64,000 nt of DNA from Cellulophaga sp. HaHaR_3_176 (GCF_019021925.1 NZ_CP058990.1:3560001-3624000); one strand, 5' to 3'; positions 1 through 8,120 are shown, counted from the stretch's first letter. Notes: generated by a model from the sequence alone, not told the origin. A program made the numbers and translations.

Positions 1-2333
1 TGTTTGATTTGATTTTTCTTAAGCTTTTTACATTCAATTATAATTTTAGGGTCTTCGGTATTGCCATATTTAATAGCATTAGAAATTATATTATTGAAAA
101 GCTGCTCCATCTGAAATGGTATTGCTACAACATTAGGAAGATCATCAACTATAATTGAAACATTAGATTCTTTTATTCGAGCTTCTAAATCTTCTTGTAC
201 TTTATGTATGATGTCTCCTAAATTTAAATTGACAAAATCATTAGATGTTTTATTGATACGAGAGTACGATAGTAGATATTTAATAAGCATTCTCATGCGT
301 TCTGATGAGGTAATTATTTTTTCGAAGTATGATTTACTTCTTTCGGATAATTGATCGAAGTCAGCATCTTCTATTCGCGAAATAAACATTTGAATTTTTC
401 GAATAGGTTCTTGTAAATCATGACTAGCGACTCTATTAAAAGATTCTAGTTCTGCATTAGAACGTTTTAATTCTTCGTTTTTTTCTTTTAGCTTTTGTTC
501 GTTTTTAATAATTGCAGTTACATCTTGTACAACACCCAATAATATATTATCTGTAATATGCCCTGAGGTTTGAAAATGTCTTACTTTCTTTTTAGAAGTA
601 ATTACTCGGTACAGAAAATTAAAATCTTTTTTTGTTCTTTCTGAAATTTCTAATTCAAATTCGTAGTTTTCAAGATCAACTGGGTGAATGAATTTTTTAT
701 AAGACTCGTGGGTGATATCAAGCGTATTTGTTTCGAGGCCTAGTAGATGATAAAAATTTTCTGAAATAGTAGATTTCTCTTTCGAGCTACCTAGCCTAAA
801 ACTCCCAATTTGAGCCATTTTTTCAGCATCTTTTAAAATAGAGTTCTGAATCTTTAAATTCTCATTTAAAGAAGTCATTTGCTTTTCTGCTTGTCTTTCT
901 ATTGTGTTTTCTCTAGAGGTTAAGGTAACACCATTATTTACTTTGGTGGCTGTACTTAAAAATACTTTTTGTACGCCCATTAAGTCGTAATCTCTTTCAA
1001 TTTTAAGCGTTTTGCCCGTTGTTATGGTTTCTACCATAGTATCAAAAACGCCATTTTTCATTAAATAAGGATAAACTTCACTTACTTTTTTTCCTTTTAT
1101 TTCATCAGGTATATCGCCTGTAGCATCTTTTATAACTTCATTAGTAAAAGCAATTGAAAAATCTATTATTGTTCCGTTTTTATCCTTAATAGGTAAGTAG
1201 TGCGCGATTACATTATTGGTAGAGGTGAAAATAGATTGCAAAAAGCTTTCAGTGTCTTGTAGCTCTTTAAACTGATCTTGTAGTTTTAAATTTAAATCAT
1301 TTAACCTGGCAACCGACTCTTTTTCAAAAGTTGTGTTTTTTGCAACAACTAATATTCCGTTAGACAGAGGACGAACGATAGATTCTAGCCAGATTTTATT
1401 ATCCTCTAAAGCTACTTGTCTGTTTAACTTAACAACCTTTTTTTCATTAAACGACTCAGCTAATTTATCGTATTCACCATTAAGTTTTGTAAATGGTAAT
1501 ACTTCGCTAATAAGTTTGCCCATTATTTTTTCTGGGTCTAAATTAAAGTCAATTCTATTACGCTCGTTAGCATACACTAATTTAAAATCTATAATCTCGT
1601 TGTTATCATTAAAAATAGGTTCGTAGTAATTTATAATATTTTCGGTATTTGCCATAACACTCGCTAAAAATGCTTCGGCTTTTGTTCTGTTTTCTCTTTC
1701 ACTATTTATTTTTATAAAAGCTACTATAAAGATAAATAAAGCGAACACCCCCAATATTAAAATCATATAGGGAGTTAGCAATGCTTGAGATTGATAGTTG
1801 GCCCTTCTTTCTTTTAAGAGCATCTCTTCTTTTTCAATCATCAAATTTTTTCGTTCAGTAAGCTTGTCCATGATAGTTGCAACCTCATCGAGCTTATTTT
1901 TTTCTTTTAATGAGAATTTTAATCGTGTTTGTGGACTTTTAGATATTTTGTTTAAAGCATTAACTAAATCTACTTGTAGTTCAGTAATTCGCTTAATGTG
2001 TGTTTGTTGTACGGGGTTGTCATTAACGAGTAATTTTAAATTAATTAGCGAAGAATCGGCAGATTTAATAAACTTGTTAAATGTTGTAGAATATGAAAGG
2101 GTATCTTTTCTAAGCAAGTTTTTAAGCTCAGAAGACTCCATTCTTGAGTGTATAAAAAACAAGTTGTTTATTTCTTTTTCTACTTCTAAGGTATGGGCAA
2201 TTGAATCGGCAGAATCTCTTAATTCTATAATTTGTCTGAAGCTGATACTACCTATAAACATTAATAGTGCAGCAGCTATAATTAACAAAATTACATAGAA
2301 TTTAGTAGGTGTTGCTTTTCTTTTAAGGTTCAT
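1..2333 (-). CDS. Multi-PAS sensor histidine kinase, 3' end cut off
   Basis: Membrane sensor kinase; the gene starts at an ATG at 2333 and runs off the left edge after about 777 codons. Seen in the translation: a membrane segment near residues 10-32, a helical extracytoplasmic stretch of about 150 residues resembling CHASE3, a second membrane segment near 181-205, three PAS-like segments starting near 224, 361 and 498, then a HisKA domain with the H box SHDLQEPIRK (His about residue 638) and an N box FNNIISNAIKYG near residue 744. The G boxes lie outside the window. It is the last gene of an operon, 3 nt behind the response regulator. By family it autophosphorylates on His and passes phosphate to an Asp receiver, most simply the neighbour. 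The stimulus is unknown. Confidence 0.9.
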   Translation of the reverse strand, partial: MNLKRKATPTKFYVILLIIAAALLMFIGSISFRQIIELRDSADSIAHTLEVEKEINNLFFIHSRMESSELKNLLRKDTLSYSTTFNKFIKSADSSLINLKLLVNDNPVQQTHIKRITELQVDLVNALNKISKSPQTRLKFSLKEKNKLDEVATIMDKLTERKNLMIEKEEMLLKERRANYQSQALLTPYMILILGVFALFIFIVAFIKINSERENRTKAEAFLASVMANTENIINYYEPIFNDNNEIIDFKLVYANERNRIDFNLDPEKIMGKLISEVLPFTKLNGEYDKLAESFNEKKVVKLNRQVALEDNKIWLESIVRPLSNGILVVAKNTTFEKESVARLNDLNLKLQDQFKELQDTESFLQSIFTSTNNVIAHYLPIKDKNGTIIDFSIAFTNEVIKDATGDIPDEIKGKKVSEVYPYLMKNGVFDTMVETITTGKTLKIERDYDLMGVQKVFLSTATKVNNGVTLTSRENTIERQAEKQMTSLNENLKIQNSILKDAEKMAQIGSFRLGSSKEKSTISENFYHLLGLETNTLDITHESYKKFIHPVDLENYEFELEISERTKKDFNFLYRVITSKKKVRHFQTSGHITDNILLGVVQDVTAIIKNEQKLKEKNEELKRSNAELESFNRVASHDLQEPIRKIQMFISRIEDADFDQLSERSKSYFEKIITSSERMRMLIKYLLSYSRINKTSNDFVNLNLGDIIHKVQEDLEARIKESNVSIIVDDLPNVVAIPFQMEQLFNNIISNAIKYGNTEDPKIIIECKKLKKNQIK

Positions 2334-2336
2334 GTT

Positions 2337-2783
2337 TTAAATTCTTAATAAAAAATTATCTCTGTTAAGTGCAGATGTTTGGTATTGCCAGTTAAGCTGT
2401 AAAACCTTTTCGATAGCTTTTTTTAAAGCACCAAAATTGGTAGGTTTATTTATGTAAACGTTTGCACCATTTATAAACGTTTCTTCAATATCATTTTCAG
2501 AAGATGATGTAGAATATATGGCGACAGATAACCCATTTAATTTCGGGTTTTCTCTAATTTCTTTCAAACATTGCATTCCATTTTTAATGGGCATATTTAA
2601 ATCTAGAAAAATTATTTCAGGAAGAATTACATTAGGTAATGTAAGATAATCCATCAATTCTTTACCATCATTAAAAAGCGAAAGTTTAGTTTTAATTTTG
2701 ATCTCATCAATAGCATCTTTAAATAAAAATCTATCATCTTCATCATCGTCCGCAAGGGCAACGTTTAAAGTTTGTAAAGCCAT
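2337..2783 (-). CDS. Single-domain response regulator (CheY-like)
   Basis: 148-residue stand-alone receiver domain with no output domain. The acidic pocket ADDDEDD is at residues 11-17, the phospho-acceptor is Asp61 in FLDLNMP, the conserved Ser/Thr is in IYSTSSS (about 91) and the conserved Lys is in INKP (113). The family relays phosphate or acts by protein contact. It lies 4 nt after the AraC-type regulator and 3 nt before the kinase, so the three are probably co-transcribed and the kinase is its likely donor. The Rcp1-type receivers found next to PAS kinases in Bacteroidota look like this. Confidence 0.9.
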   Translation of the reverse strand: MALQTLNVALADDDEDDRFLFKDAIDEIKIKTKLSLFNDGKELMDYLTLPNVILPEIIFLDLNMPIKNGMQCLKEIRENPKLNGLSVAIYSTSSSENDIEETFINGANVYINKPTNFGALKKAIEKVLQLNWQYQTSALNRDNFLLRI

Positions 2784-2787
2784 ATAA

Positions 2788-3351
2788 TTAGTCTTGAGCA
2801 GTACTTCTTTCTTTTCTTTTTTTAATTATTTTTTGAAAAGTAGAAGGGGTTAAACCTGTTGTTTTTTTAAATTGACCCGATAAATGAGCAACGCTACTGT
2901 AGTTAAGTTTATACGCAATCTCAGTTAGCGTTAAATCATTTTCAATGATTAAACTTTTTGCAACATCTATTTTTTTTAAAATCACAAAATTTTCGATTGA
3001 TGTATGTGTTATTTCAGAAAAAAGATTGGATAAGTAAGCGTATGAGTAATCTAATTTTTCAGCTAAATATGCTGATACATTATATTTTTGAGCTTCCTCA
3101 TCACCATTAACTAAAAGCGTAATGGCATCTTTAATACGCTGTATTATTGCAGTCTGCTGATCGCTAATAATTTCCACACCATAATCTGCAAAACTATCTG
3201 CTATAATTTGCATTTGAACGCTACTAGGTGTCTGCTTTAATTCAATTTCGCTAACACCGTGTAAAACGTAGTCAACATCCATGCGTTCTAGCTGTTCACA
3301 AACAACTTTTTTGCAAATTGTATTAAAATCGAATTTGACATTAATTCTCAT
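2788..3351 (-). CDS. Small AraC-type regulator with alpha/beta N-terminal domain
   Basis: 187 residues. The C-terminal half (about 90-180) is an AraC/XylS double helix-turn-helix: the AYLAEKLDYSYAYLSNLFSE segment is the first helix pair and LTEIAYKLNYSSVAHLSGQF the second, more conserved one. The N-terminal 65 residues are not a cupin. They read as a short beta-alpha-beta-beta-alpha-beta plait, as in HMA/ferredoxin-like folds, with Cys residues near 13 and 18 (ICKKVVC) but no classical CxxC. First gene of the regulator/receiver/kinase operon. The DNA target is unknown. DNA binding is secure from the family; metal sensing is only a guess from the fold. Confidence 0.85.
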   Translation of the reverse strand: MRINVKFDFNTICKKVVCEQLERMDVDYVLHGVSEIELKQTPSSVQMQIIADSFADYGVEIISDQQTAIIQRIKDAITLLVNGDEEAQKYNVSAYLAEKLDYSYAYLSNLFSEITHTSIENFVILKKIDVAKSLIIENDLTLTEIAYKLNYSSVAHLSGQFKKTTGLTPSTFQKIIKKRKERSTAQD

Positions 3352-3412
3352 AAATAACTACAAGTGATAAAATGGGGTGAAATTTAAATTGAATATAAAC
3401 TAATATTTTATG

Positions 3413-3730
3413 TTATTCACTTTCTTTATAATTTTCTTTAGGAATATATGCAAAAAACTCTGCGGTCTCTGTTTCACTAGAAGGGCTGTAATTAGCTAAC
3501 ACCGTTCCTTTGTTATTATCTTTTGACTCAATAATATATAAAATAGACATATCATCAGGGTTACTCATTCCTTCAAATCTATACTCTTTAATTATATAAA
3601 TATCTTCAGGCTTATATTCTTTTTTAGTTTCTGTATCAACCAATTTACTGTCTTTAATTAAATAGTTTGATGTATATCCTAATTTTTGATACTTATCTAT
3701 ATACTCTTTTTCACTTTTTGCGTATTCCAT
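3413..3730 (-). CDS. Small conserved Bacteroidota protein of unknown function
   Basis: 105 residues from the ATG at 3730. A longer reading from a TTG at 3769 is rejected because its extra residues are encoded inside a terminator hairpin. The central YRFEGMSNPDDMSILYIIESKD resembles a short Bacteroidota family that databases often label phosphoribosylpyrophosphate synthetase. The protein is far too short for that enzyme and has no PRPP-binding loop, so the label should not be transferred. No signal peptide or membrane segment. It sits downstream of the small lipoprotein gene in the stress/envelope cluster, which gives weak functional context. Confidence 0.75.
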   Translation of the reverse strand: MEYAKSEKEYIDKYQKLGYTSNYLIKDSKLVDTETKKEYKPEDIYIIKEYRFEGMSNPDDMSILYIIESKDNNKGTVLANYSPSSETETAEFFAYIPKENYKESE

Positions 3731-3753
3731 AATTTTTTGATTTAAATTAAGAA

Positions 3754-3785
3754 ACGGACAATTTCTCAATTAAGAAATTGTCCGT
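3754..3785 (-). terminator. Hairpin terminator after the small lipoprotein gene
   Basis: Perfect 13-bp inverted repeat (ACGGACAATTTCT at 3754-3766 and its complement at 3773-3785) with a 6-nt loop, followed on the minus strand by a T-rich run. It lies just after the lipoprotein gene at 3820-4005 and before the start of the next minus-strand gene, so it probably separates their transcripts. Confidence 0.6.
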
Positions 3786-3819
3786 CAAATTGAAAGTTCT
3801 AAATTAATATTGACGGTTT

Positions 3820-4005
3820 TTATTCGTCAACAGCATCTTCGATTTCATCTCCTGCATCTTCTAAACCATCTTCAATATCGTCTCCCATATCTTCAACTGA
3901 ATCTTCAACTTTTTCAGAAGTGGTTTGCTCTCTACAACTCGTAAAAGTTAAGGTAGATAAGCTAATGAATAATGCGAAAAATGTAAATATTAATGTCTTT
4001 TTCAT
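3820..4005 (-). CDS. Small acidic lipoprotein
   Basis: 61 residues. An N-terminal hydrophobic signal ends in a lipobox-like TFTSC with the lipidated Cys near residue 24. The mature part is extremely acidic and quasi-repetitive (VEDSVEDMGDDIEDGLEDAGDEIEDAVDE, split by about 7-residue steps), suggesting an amphipathic helix at the membrane surface. Start is the ATG at 4005. Upstream lies the DUF1328 membrane peptide gene and downstream a strong hairpin. Function is not known. Small lipoproteins of this sort occur with envelope-stress genes, which fits its neighbours. Confidence 0.8.
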   Translation of the reverse strand: MKKTLIFTFFALFISLSTLTFTSCREQTTSEKVEDSVEDMGDDIEDGLEDAGDEIEDAVDE

Positions 4006-4072
4006 CTTTTTTGTTTTTAGGGTTAATGTGTTATTTATATGTGTGTTACAATAATTTACATGCTGTAATTAA

Positions 4073-4234
4073 CTATATTTTTTTTCTTCCTGTAATTAAT
4101 GATATTACAAATAATATCAAAAAGATAAAAAATAAGATTTTTGCTATACTTGCTGCTCCAGCGGCTATACCACCAAAACCAAATACTGCTGCGATTATTG
4201 CTAATACTATAAAAGTGACTGTCCAACGTAACAT
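4073..4234 (-). CDS. DUF1328-type small membrane protein
   Basis: 53-residue protein I translated from the minus strand (ATG at 4234, TAG at 4073-4075). It begins [20 protein letters not shown] and continues with a Gly/Ala-rich turn (GGIAAGAA), a second hydrophobic helix ([15 protein letters not shown]) and a basic tail GRKKI. This is the pattern of DUF1328 (YtjA-like) two-helix inner-membrane peptides. In other bacteria such genes often belong to general-stress regulons. Here it sits between the PA2169-family gene and the acidic lipoprotein gene, all on the same strand. Confidence 0.8.
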   Translation of the reverse strand: MLRWTVTFIVLAIIAAVFGFGGIAAGAASIAKILFFIFLILFVISLITGRKKI

Positions 4235-4303
4235 AATGTTTGTGTTTTTAGGTTATTGAAATTTTAGCACCTTGCTAAATTTCTATACTCAAAGATCCAC
4301 ATA

Positions 4304-4349
4304 TTATGCCGTTCCGATTAACTGAATCGGTAAATTTGTTGCCGCATAA
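4304..4349 (-). promoter_or_regulatory. Structured leader upstream of the DUF1328 gene
   Basis: Two nested inverted repeats: CCGATT (4314-4319) with AATCGG (4325-4330) inside TTATGC (4304-4309) with GCATAA (4344-4349). It lies 70-115 nt upstream of the DUF1328 start on the minus strand. It could be an operator or a folded 5' leader; the sequence alone does not decide. Confidence 0.3.
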
Positions 4350-4375
4350 AGAGTTGAAAATTATACATATAAAAA

Positions 4376-4402
4376 AGGGGAACACACATAATGTATTCCC
4401 CT
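4376..4402 (-). terminator. Terminator after the PA2169-family gene
   Basis: On the minus strand GGGGAA and TTCCCC form the stem and are followed by six T residues, 25 nt after the stop of the gene at 4427-4876. Classical intrinsic terminator layout. Confidence 0.65.
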
Positions 4403-4426
4403 CTTAAAATCAAATTAAATATAATT

Positions 4427-4876
4427 TTAACTTATATTTTCCATTACCTTTTCTTTAGATAAATCGAGTTCGATTTGATTCATCTGTTGTAAAAGAATAG
4501 TTTGAGTGCTACTCGGCAAATCTGTTTCCGTAAGTACATCTTTATATTCTTCTATTGATGCTTTTTCGCCTCTAATTGCTTCTTCTAACATAGATTGTTC
4601 GTCGTTAGTTGTGAAGAAAGATTTGAAATCCATCCAAGTCCTATGTGCTGCTCCAGCTGCGGTTCCGCCTTTTTCAATTGTTTGACCGAAACTTGATATT
4701 TCGTTTTTTAATTCATGACCGAAATCATAACGTTGCTTTGTTTTTCTTGTAAAAAAAGATTTTAAAACTGCATTGTCTATATTTTCTGCCGCTTTTTTAT
4801 ATCCTTGCTCAGCATCGTATGTTTTTTGTAATAAACTATTTAATTTATTTCCTACGTTTTCTGTATATGTACTCAT
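4427..4876 (-). CDS. PA2169-type four-helix bundle protein (DUF2383)
   Basis: 149-residue, almost wholly helical, soluble protein. It matches the DUF2383/PA2169 ferritin-like family in its opening (NKLNSLLQKTYDAEQGYKKA), the middle DFGHELKNEI and the AIRGEKASIEEYKDVL segment. Members lack a proven enzyme activity and are usually stress induced; some bundles of this shape bind metal through Glu/His residues. Start is the ATG at 4876 and a terminator follows at 4376-4402. Its neighbours (MscS channel, DUF1328 and YtxH proteins) support an osmotic or envelope-stress role, which is inference. Confidence 0.8.
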   Translation of the reverse strand: MSTYTENVGNKLNSLLQKTYDAEQGYKKAAENIDNAVLKSFFTRKTKQRYDFGHELKNEISSFGQTIEKGGTAAGAAHRTWMDFKSFFTTNDEQSMLEEAIRGEKASIEEYKDVLTETDLPSSTQTILLQQMNQIELDLSKEKVMENIS

Positions 4877-5022
4877 CGTATATAATATTTAAATTATGGA
4901 AGTAAATTTTTAATGCCTACTTCCTTAGCATTGTTACTTCAAATTTAAGACTTCAATTATAGTTTAATTGATGCTATAAATTTCATTATTGACGTAAATA
5001 GTATTAGAGTGTTAAACCTTAG

Positions 5023-5910
5023 TTAAGGCTTTTCTGTTGCCGTTGGTACACTAAAGTTTTTTGGAAACTCGAGAGTTCTGATTGGGAACGGAATATTAAT
5101 ATCGTTTGCATCAAAAGCTTTTTTTATACCTATCATAGCTTCTGTTTTTGCTTTTGCAACTTCTAGGGCAGATGTTGAATCGATCCAAAATCTCGTTTCG
5201 AAATTTATTGAACTATCTCCAAATTCTCTATATAGAAATATAACGTCCTCTTTATTTTCAACAGGTTCAAATTTTTCAACAATTGTTTTTTGTACCAAGT
5301 CTCTCACAAATTCTAAATCAGATGAATAACCAACGCCACAATGTAATATGACTCTTGATTGAGATGTAGAAGAAAAGTTTTTTATAGGATTTTCTAAAAC
5401 CAACTTATTAGGTAAGTATACTAAATTATTATCTGGTTGTCTTATCGTTACAGCTCTTAAGTCAATATCGACAACTTCACCTTCAAAATCATTGCTTTCT
5501 ATCCAATCTCCAAATTTTATTTGCTTAATATAAGATAGAACGATACCAGAAAAAGTATTAGCTAATGCACCTTGTAATGCTAAACCAACAGCCAAACCAG
5601 CAACACCAGCACCAGCTAATATTGTTTGTAGAGTTTTGTTTAAATCTAGAATACCAAGTACCAAAAACAAACCTGCCAATATTATTAAGACAGATATTAA
5701 CTTAGCAATCACATTTTTCATTGATTTTTGAAGATTACTTTTGCTAAGTAACTTTAATGTTAATCTGCTCAAATATTTTGATAATATAATTACAATAATA
5801 AAGACAACTACTGCGATTATTATATTCGGTAGGTTTATGATTAATTGATTTAACCAAGTTTCTAACCTGCTAGTCATTTTACCCCAAGCTCCTTTTACTT
5901 CAAAATCCAT
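5023..5910 (-). CDS. Small-conductance mechanosensitive channel (MscS family)
   Basis: 295 residues, about the length of E. coli MscS. Three hydrophobic segments lie near residues 28-50, 65-88 and 93-115. The third is the Gly/Ala-rich pore helix (AGVAGLAVGLALQGALANTFSG), followed by the beta domain (GDWIESNDFEGEVVDIDLRAVTIRQPDNN, PNK) and an alpha/beta C-terminal domain. The family opens under membrane tension to release solutes on hypo-osmotic shock. Single gene from an ATG at 5910. It lies among other envelope genes of the same strand, but is separated from the next one by a 278-nt gap with hairpins. Confidence 0.93.
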   Translation of the reverse strand: MDFEVKGAWGKMTSRLETWLNQLIINLPNIIIAVVVFIIVIILSKYLSRLTLKLLSKSNLQKSMKNVIAKLISVLIILAGLFLVLGILDLNKTLQTILAGAGVAGLAVGLALQGALANTFSGIVLSYIKQIKFGDWIESNDFEGEVVDIDLRAVTIRQPDNNLVYLPNKLVLENPIKNFSSTSQSRVILHCGVGYSSDLEFVRDLVQKTIVEKFEPVENKEDVIFLYREFGDSSINFETRFWIDSTSALEVAKAKTEAMIGIKKAFDANDINIPFPIRTLEFPKNFSVPTATEKP

Positions 5911-6001
5911 CAGTATTTTTTTATACGTTAATGTTGGTTTTAAATATCTATTTGTACAGGCGATGCTTTTTACAAAGAAGAATTGATATTTTTTAAAACA
6001 A

Positions 6002-6041
6002 AAAATGGCTTCAACTTTTTGTAGTATGTTGAAACCATTTT
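6002..6041. other. Imperfect hairpin upstream of the MscS gene
   Basis: AAAATGGCTTCAAC (6002-6015) pairs with GTTGAAACCATTTT (6028-6041) with one mismatch and a 12-nt loop. No long T run follows on either strand, so terminator activity is uncertain. The rest of 5911-6150 shows nothing else recognisable. Confidence 0.35.
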
Positions 6042-6150
6042 AAAAACAACCAACCAATATTTTATACTGTAAAATTAAAGATACTAAAGGTGTTTAGTGT
6101 GCTATTTTGAGTTTTTGCTTAACTGATTTGAACTAGCTTTAATACTTGAA

Positions 6151-6184
6151 AAAAAAGGCCAACTCATTTGAGTTAGCCTTTTTT
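6151..6184 (-). terminator. Terminator of the YtxH/holin-like operon
   Basis: A 16-nt inverted repeat with one mismatch (AAGGCcAACTCA / TGAGTTaGCCTT plus flanking A/T runs), beginning 5 nt after the last stop codon of the minus-strand operon and ending in a T run on that strand. Confidence 0.75.
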
Positions 6185-6188
6185 ATAT

Positions 6189-6395
6189 TTATTTGAAAAG
6201 TTTTTTAAGTAGCATTACCGTACTTAATTTACGTGCTATTTTAAAACCAGACTGTAACCAATTCGCTGGTTGCAGATCTTCTTGTATTTGGTGTTTTATA
6301 CCCTTTATTTCTTCAAGAGCTATTTTGCGTTCAAGGTTATATTGCATTAACTCTAGCTCTATTTCTTCGAATGATGTAAAGTTTGTATTTCTCAT
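6189..6395 (-). CDS. Small helical protein, third gene of the YtxH operon
   Basis: 68 residues. An N-terminal helical part rich in Glu and Leu (FEEIELELMQYNLERKIALEEI) is followed by a weakly hydrophobic, basic C-terminus. The start ATG overlaps the stop of the upstream gene (TAATG), so the two are translationally coupled. I do not recognise a functional family. The same three-gene order (YtxH protein, holin-like protein, short helical protein) is common in Flavobacteriaceae, so a role as partner of the membrane protein is plausible but unproven. Confidence 0.75.
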   Translation of the reverse strand: MRNTNFTSFEEIELELMQYNLERKIALEEIKGIKHQIQEDLQPANWLQSGFKIARKLSTVMLLKKLFK

Positions 6396-6742
6396 TAGTC
6401 AAAATATGTTTTTGAAAGCTTTTTAATAATATACTTATCTAAGTATTTTCTTAAAAGGAAAATAAGTACGATTGCTATAAATATTATAGAACCTACAATT
6501 AAATGACCTAAAGCTTTATTATCGTAATATTCGCCAAGCGCTATTGCTCCAGAAATTGCCATGAAAATTAAACCTAAGACAGAAAGGCTACCTAAAATTG
6601 CCGCTTTAACAATATATGAAGACATCAGAGTCAACATTTGAAAAGCTTTTAATTCAAAATACTTCTTTGTCGAATTCACATAATTTTCTCCTGACTGGGC
6701 AGCCTTAGTAGTTGACTCGTCTAAAGATTTAATTATACTCAT
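6395..6742 (-). CDS. Holin-superfamily-like two-helix membrane protein
   Basis: 115 residues with two membrane helices (about 38-62, IVKAAILGSLSVLGLIFMAI, and 72-97, LIVGSIIFIAIVLIFLL) after a polar N-terminal segment, ending in a basic tail. This is the shape of the DUF1469/phage-holin-3-like family found in many chromosomes without prophages. It lies between the YtxH gene (6 nt gap upstream) and the 68-residue gene (overlapping stop/start). No phage genes are near, so lysis is not its likely job; envelope stress is the better guess. Confidence 0.8.
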   Translation of the reverse strand: MSIIKSLDESTTKAAQSGENYVNSTKKYFELKAFQMLTLMSSYIVKAAILGSLSVLGLIFMAISGAIALGEYYDNKALGHLIVGSIIFIAIVLIFLLRKYLDKYIIKKLSKTYFD

Positions 6743-6748
6743 ATCAAT

Positions 6749-7078
6749 TTATGATTTTTGTAATTTTTTATTTTTATTTTTCAAATCAGCAAGTTTTTTC
6801 TCTAATGTAGTTATTACATCTTCAGTTTTATGACTTACGTCTGATACGATATATTCTATTTGAGAATCTAATGTTTCTCTCTTATTAGCCACAGTATCAG
6901 CCGCTCTATCTCTTAGCTCATAAGCAGTTTCTTTTAAAGAATCTTTTGTTGCTAATGCTTGATCAGCAATTTTTTGTCTTGTATTAACTCCTCTATCAGG
7001 TGCAAATAAAATACCTAAAGTTGCTCCAATTGCTGTACCTGCTAATATTCCTAGTAATGTGTTGCTATTATTATCCAT
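6749..7078 (-). CDS. YtxH-domain protein
   Basis: 109 residues from the ATG at 7078 (a TTG further upstream adds residues without family support). The Gly-rich membrane segment LLGILAGTAIGATLGILFAP at residues 8-27 ends in the FAPDRG motif typical of YtxH proteins and is followed by a long charged helix likely to form a coiled coil. Family members are membrane-anchored stress proteins of unknown mechanism. First gene of a three-gene operon. Confidence 0.88.
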   Translation of the reverse strand: MDNNSNTLLGILAGTAIGATLGILFAPDRGVNTRQKIADQALATKDSLKETAYELRDRAADTVANKRETLDSQIEYIVSDVSHKTEDVITTLEKKLADLKNKNKKLQKS

Positions 7079-7273
7079 AGTGTTGTTTTTAAAAATTAAT
7101 ATCAATTGATTGTCAATTGCTTACTTCAAAATTAACAAGAATGTACTGTAGTAATTAACTTTAAAAAGTTTAAGATTGACTGTAAAGAATTTATAGGTAA
7201 TGGATTAAAATTTTAATGAAATGAATTAATCAAGTCTTTTGATAATCAATAAATTGGAGCAAAATAAAAAATT

Positions 7274-7444
7274 ATGGATAACAAGGATAACGACCCAAGA
7301 GTAAAGTTTATTAAAGAATCAGATGAGGATACAAAACACTACATTTTACAAAAAAATAAGAAGACAAAAATTGGAGCAACTATAATTATAGGAATGTTAA
7401 TTGTAATAATCGGAGCGATTGTAATTTCAGGAATATTCTTATAG
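7274..7444 (+). CDS. Small single-pass membrane protein
   Basis: 56 residues read from ATG at 7274 to TAG at 7442-7444. A charged N-terminal half (MDNKDNDPRVKFIKE...) is followed by one hydrophobic helix (IGATIIIGMLIVIIGAIVIS). It is the only plus-strand gene in this stretch, diverges from the YtxH operon, and is closed by the strong terminator at 7455-7504. I do not recognise a family. The clean charge/membrane layout and the terminator argue that it is real. Confidence 0.6.
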   Translation: MDNKDNDPRVKFIKESDEDTKHYILQKNKKTKIGATIIIGMLIVIIGAIVISGIFL

Positions 7445-7454
7445 TATGTATTAA

Positions 7455-7504
7455 GTTACACGTATAAAAAAAGCCCTTAAAAGGGCTTTTTTTATACGTG
7501 TAAC
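7455..7504. terminator. Bidirectional terminator, 24-bp perfect stem
   Basis: Arms 7455-7478 and 7481-7504 are exact inverted repeats containing AAAAAAAGCCCTT / AAGGGCTTTTTTT. It serves both the plus-strand membrane peptide and the convergent minus-strand nitroreductase. Confidence 0.85.
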
Positions 7505-7514
7505 TTTTTTTATT

Positions 7515-8120
7515 CTAGAACTTCCATTCTCCTTTATAGGCAAAATCGGTTTGTCGTATACGTTTACGTTCATTTAACTCTTGCTTTTGTAGTTCTGTAG
7601 ATAATTGATCTAACTCGCCACCATAGTAACCAACAGCAATCGCGCTGTTAATATGATATCCTTCAGGAATGTTGAACACGTCTTGAGCTTCTTCCCAATC
7701 AATACCGGCCATATGGTGTAGTGCTATACCCATATATTGAGCTTGCATGGTCATACCACCTATAGATAAACCTAAATCATGTGGTGCGTGAAAATTTTTA
7801 TCACCATCTTCTGTTTCTTCTTTATAAGCAGTAAGCATTAATAAAGGAGCGTTAATTGCCCATTCTTTATTAAAATCACTTAAACAAGATAATATTTCGT
7901 TGTATGATTCTGTGTTTTTTTCGGCATATAAAAAACGCCAAGGTTGTATGTTGTTAGAACTAGCAGACCATCTAACGGCTTCAAAAAGCTGTTTTATGTG
8001 CTGTTCTTTTATTTTTTCTTTTTTAAATGTTCTTGGGCTATATCTTTGTTTTAAAAGCGCAAAGATCTCGTATTCGCCGTCTGCTATGTTCTCTAATTGA
8101 ACTTGTTCTGGTGCTATCAT
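7515..8120 (-). CDS. Nitroreductase-family FMN oxidoreductase
   Basis: 201 residues, the usual length. FMN-binding motifs are visible: RYSPRTF at about 26-32, WSASSNNIQPWRF at about 51-63, and the C-terminal IAVGYYG. The family forms FMN homodimers and uses NAD(P)H to reduce nitroaromatics, quinones or similar acceptors; the physiological substrate is unknown. Start is the ATG at 8120. It is followed directly by a bidirectional terminator, and no operon partner is evident. Confidence 0.9.
   Translation of the reverse strand: MIAPEQVQLENIADGEYEIFALLKQRYSPRTFKKEKIKEQHIKQLFEAVRWSASSNNIQPWRFLYAEKNTESYNEILSCLSDFNKEWAINAPLLMLTAYKEETEDGDKNFHAPHDLGLSIGGMTMQAQYMGIALHHMAGIDWEEAQDVFNIPEGYHINSAIAVGYYGGELDQLSTELQKQELNERKRIRQTDFAYKGEWKF

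Noticed and set aside
1333..2298. Two plus-strand open frames opposite the sensor kinase (1333-1626 and 1798-2298)
   Set aside because: They lie entirely antisense to a well-supported kinase with PAS and HisKA domains, and their products have no domain character (Ser/Leu/Phe-rich shadow composition).
3413..3730. Phosphoribosylpyrophosphate synthetase function
   Set aside because: The label circulates for this short Bacteroidota family, but the protein is about a third of the enzyme's length and lacks the PRPP loop.
3754..3769. Longer N-terminus (TTG start at 3769) for the 105-residue protein
   Set aside because: The extra residues are encoded by one arm of a perfect terminator hairpin, and the ATG at 3730 matches the expected family length.
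6395..6742. Prophage remnant suggested by the holin-like protein
   Set aside because: No endolysin, capsid, integrase or other phage genes lie near; holin-3-like proteins with a YtxH neighbour are common chromosomal stress genes.
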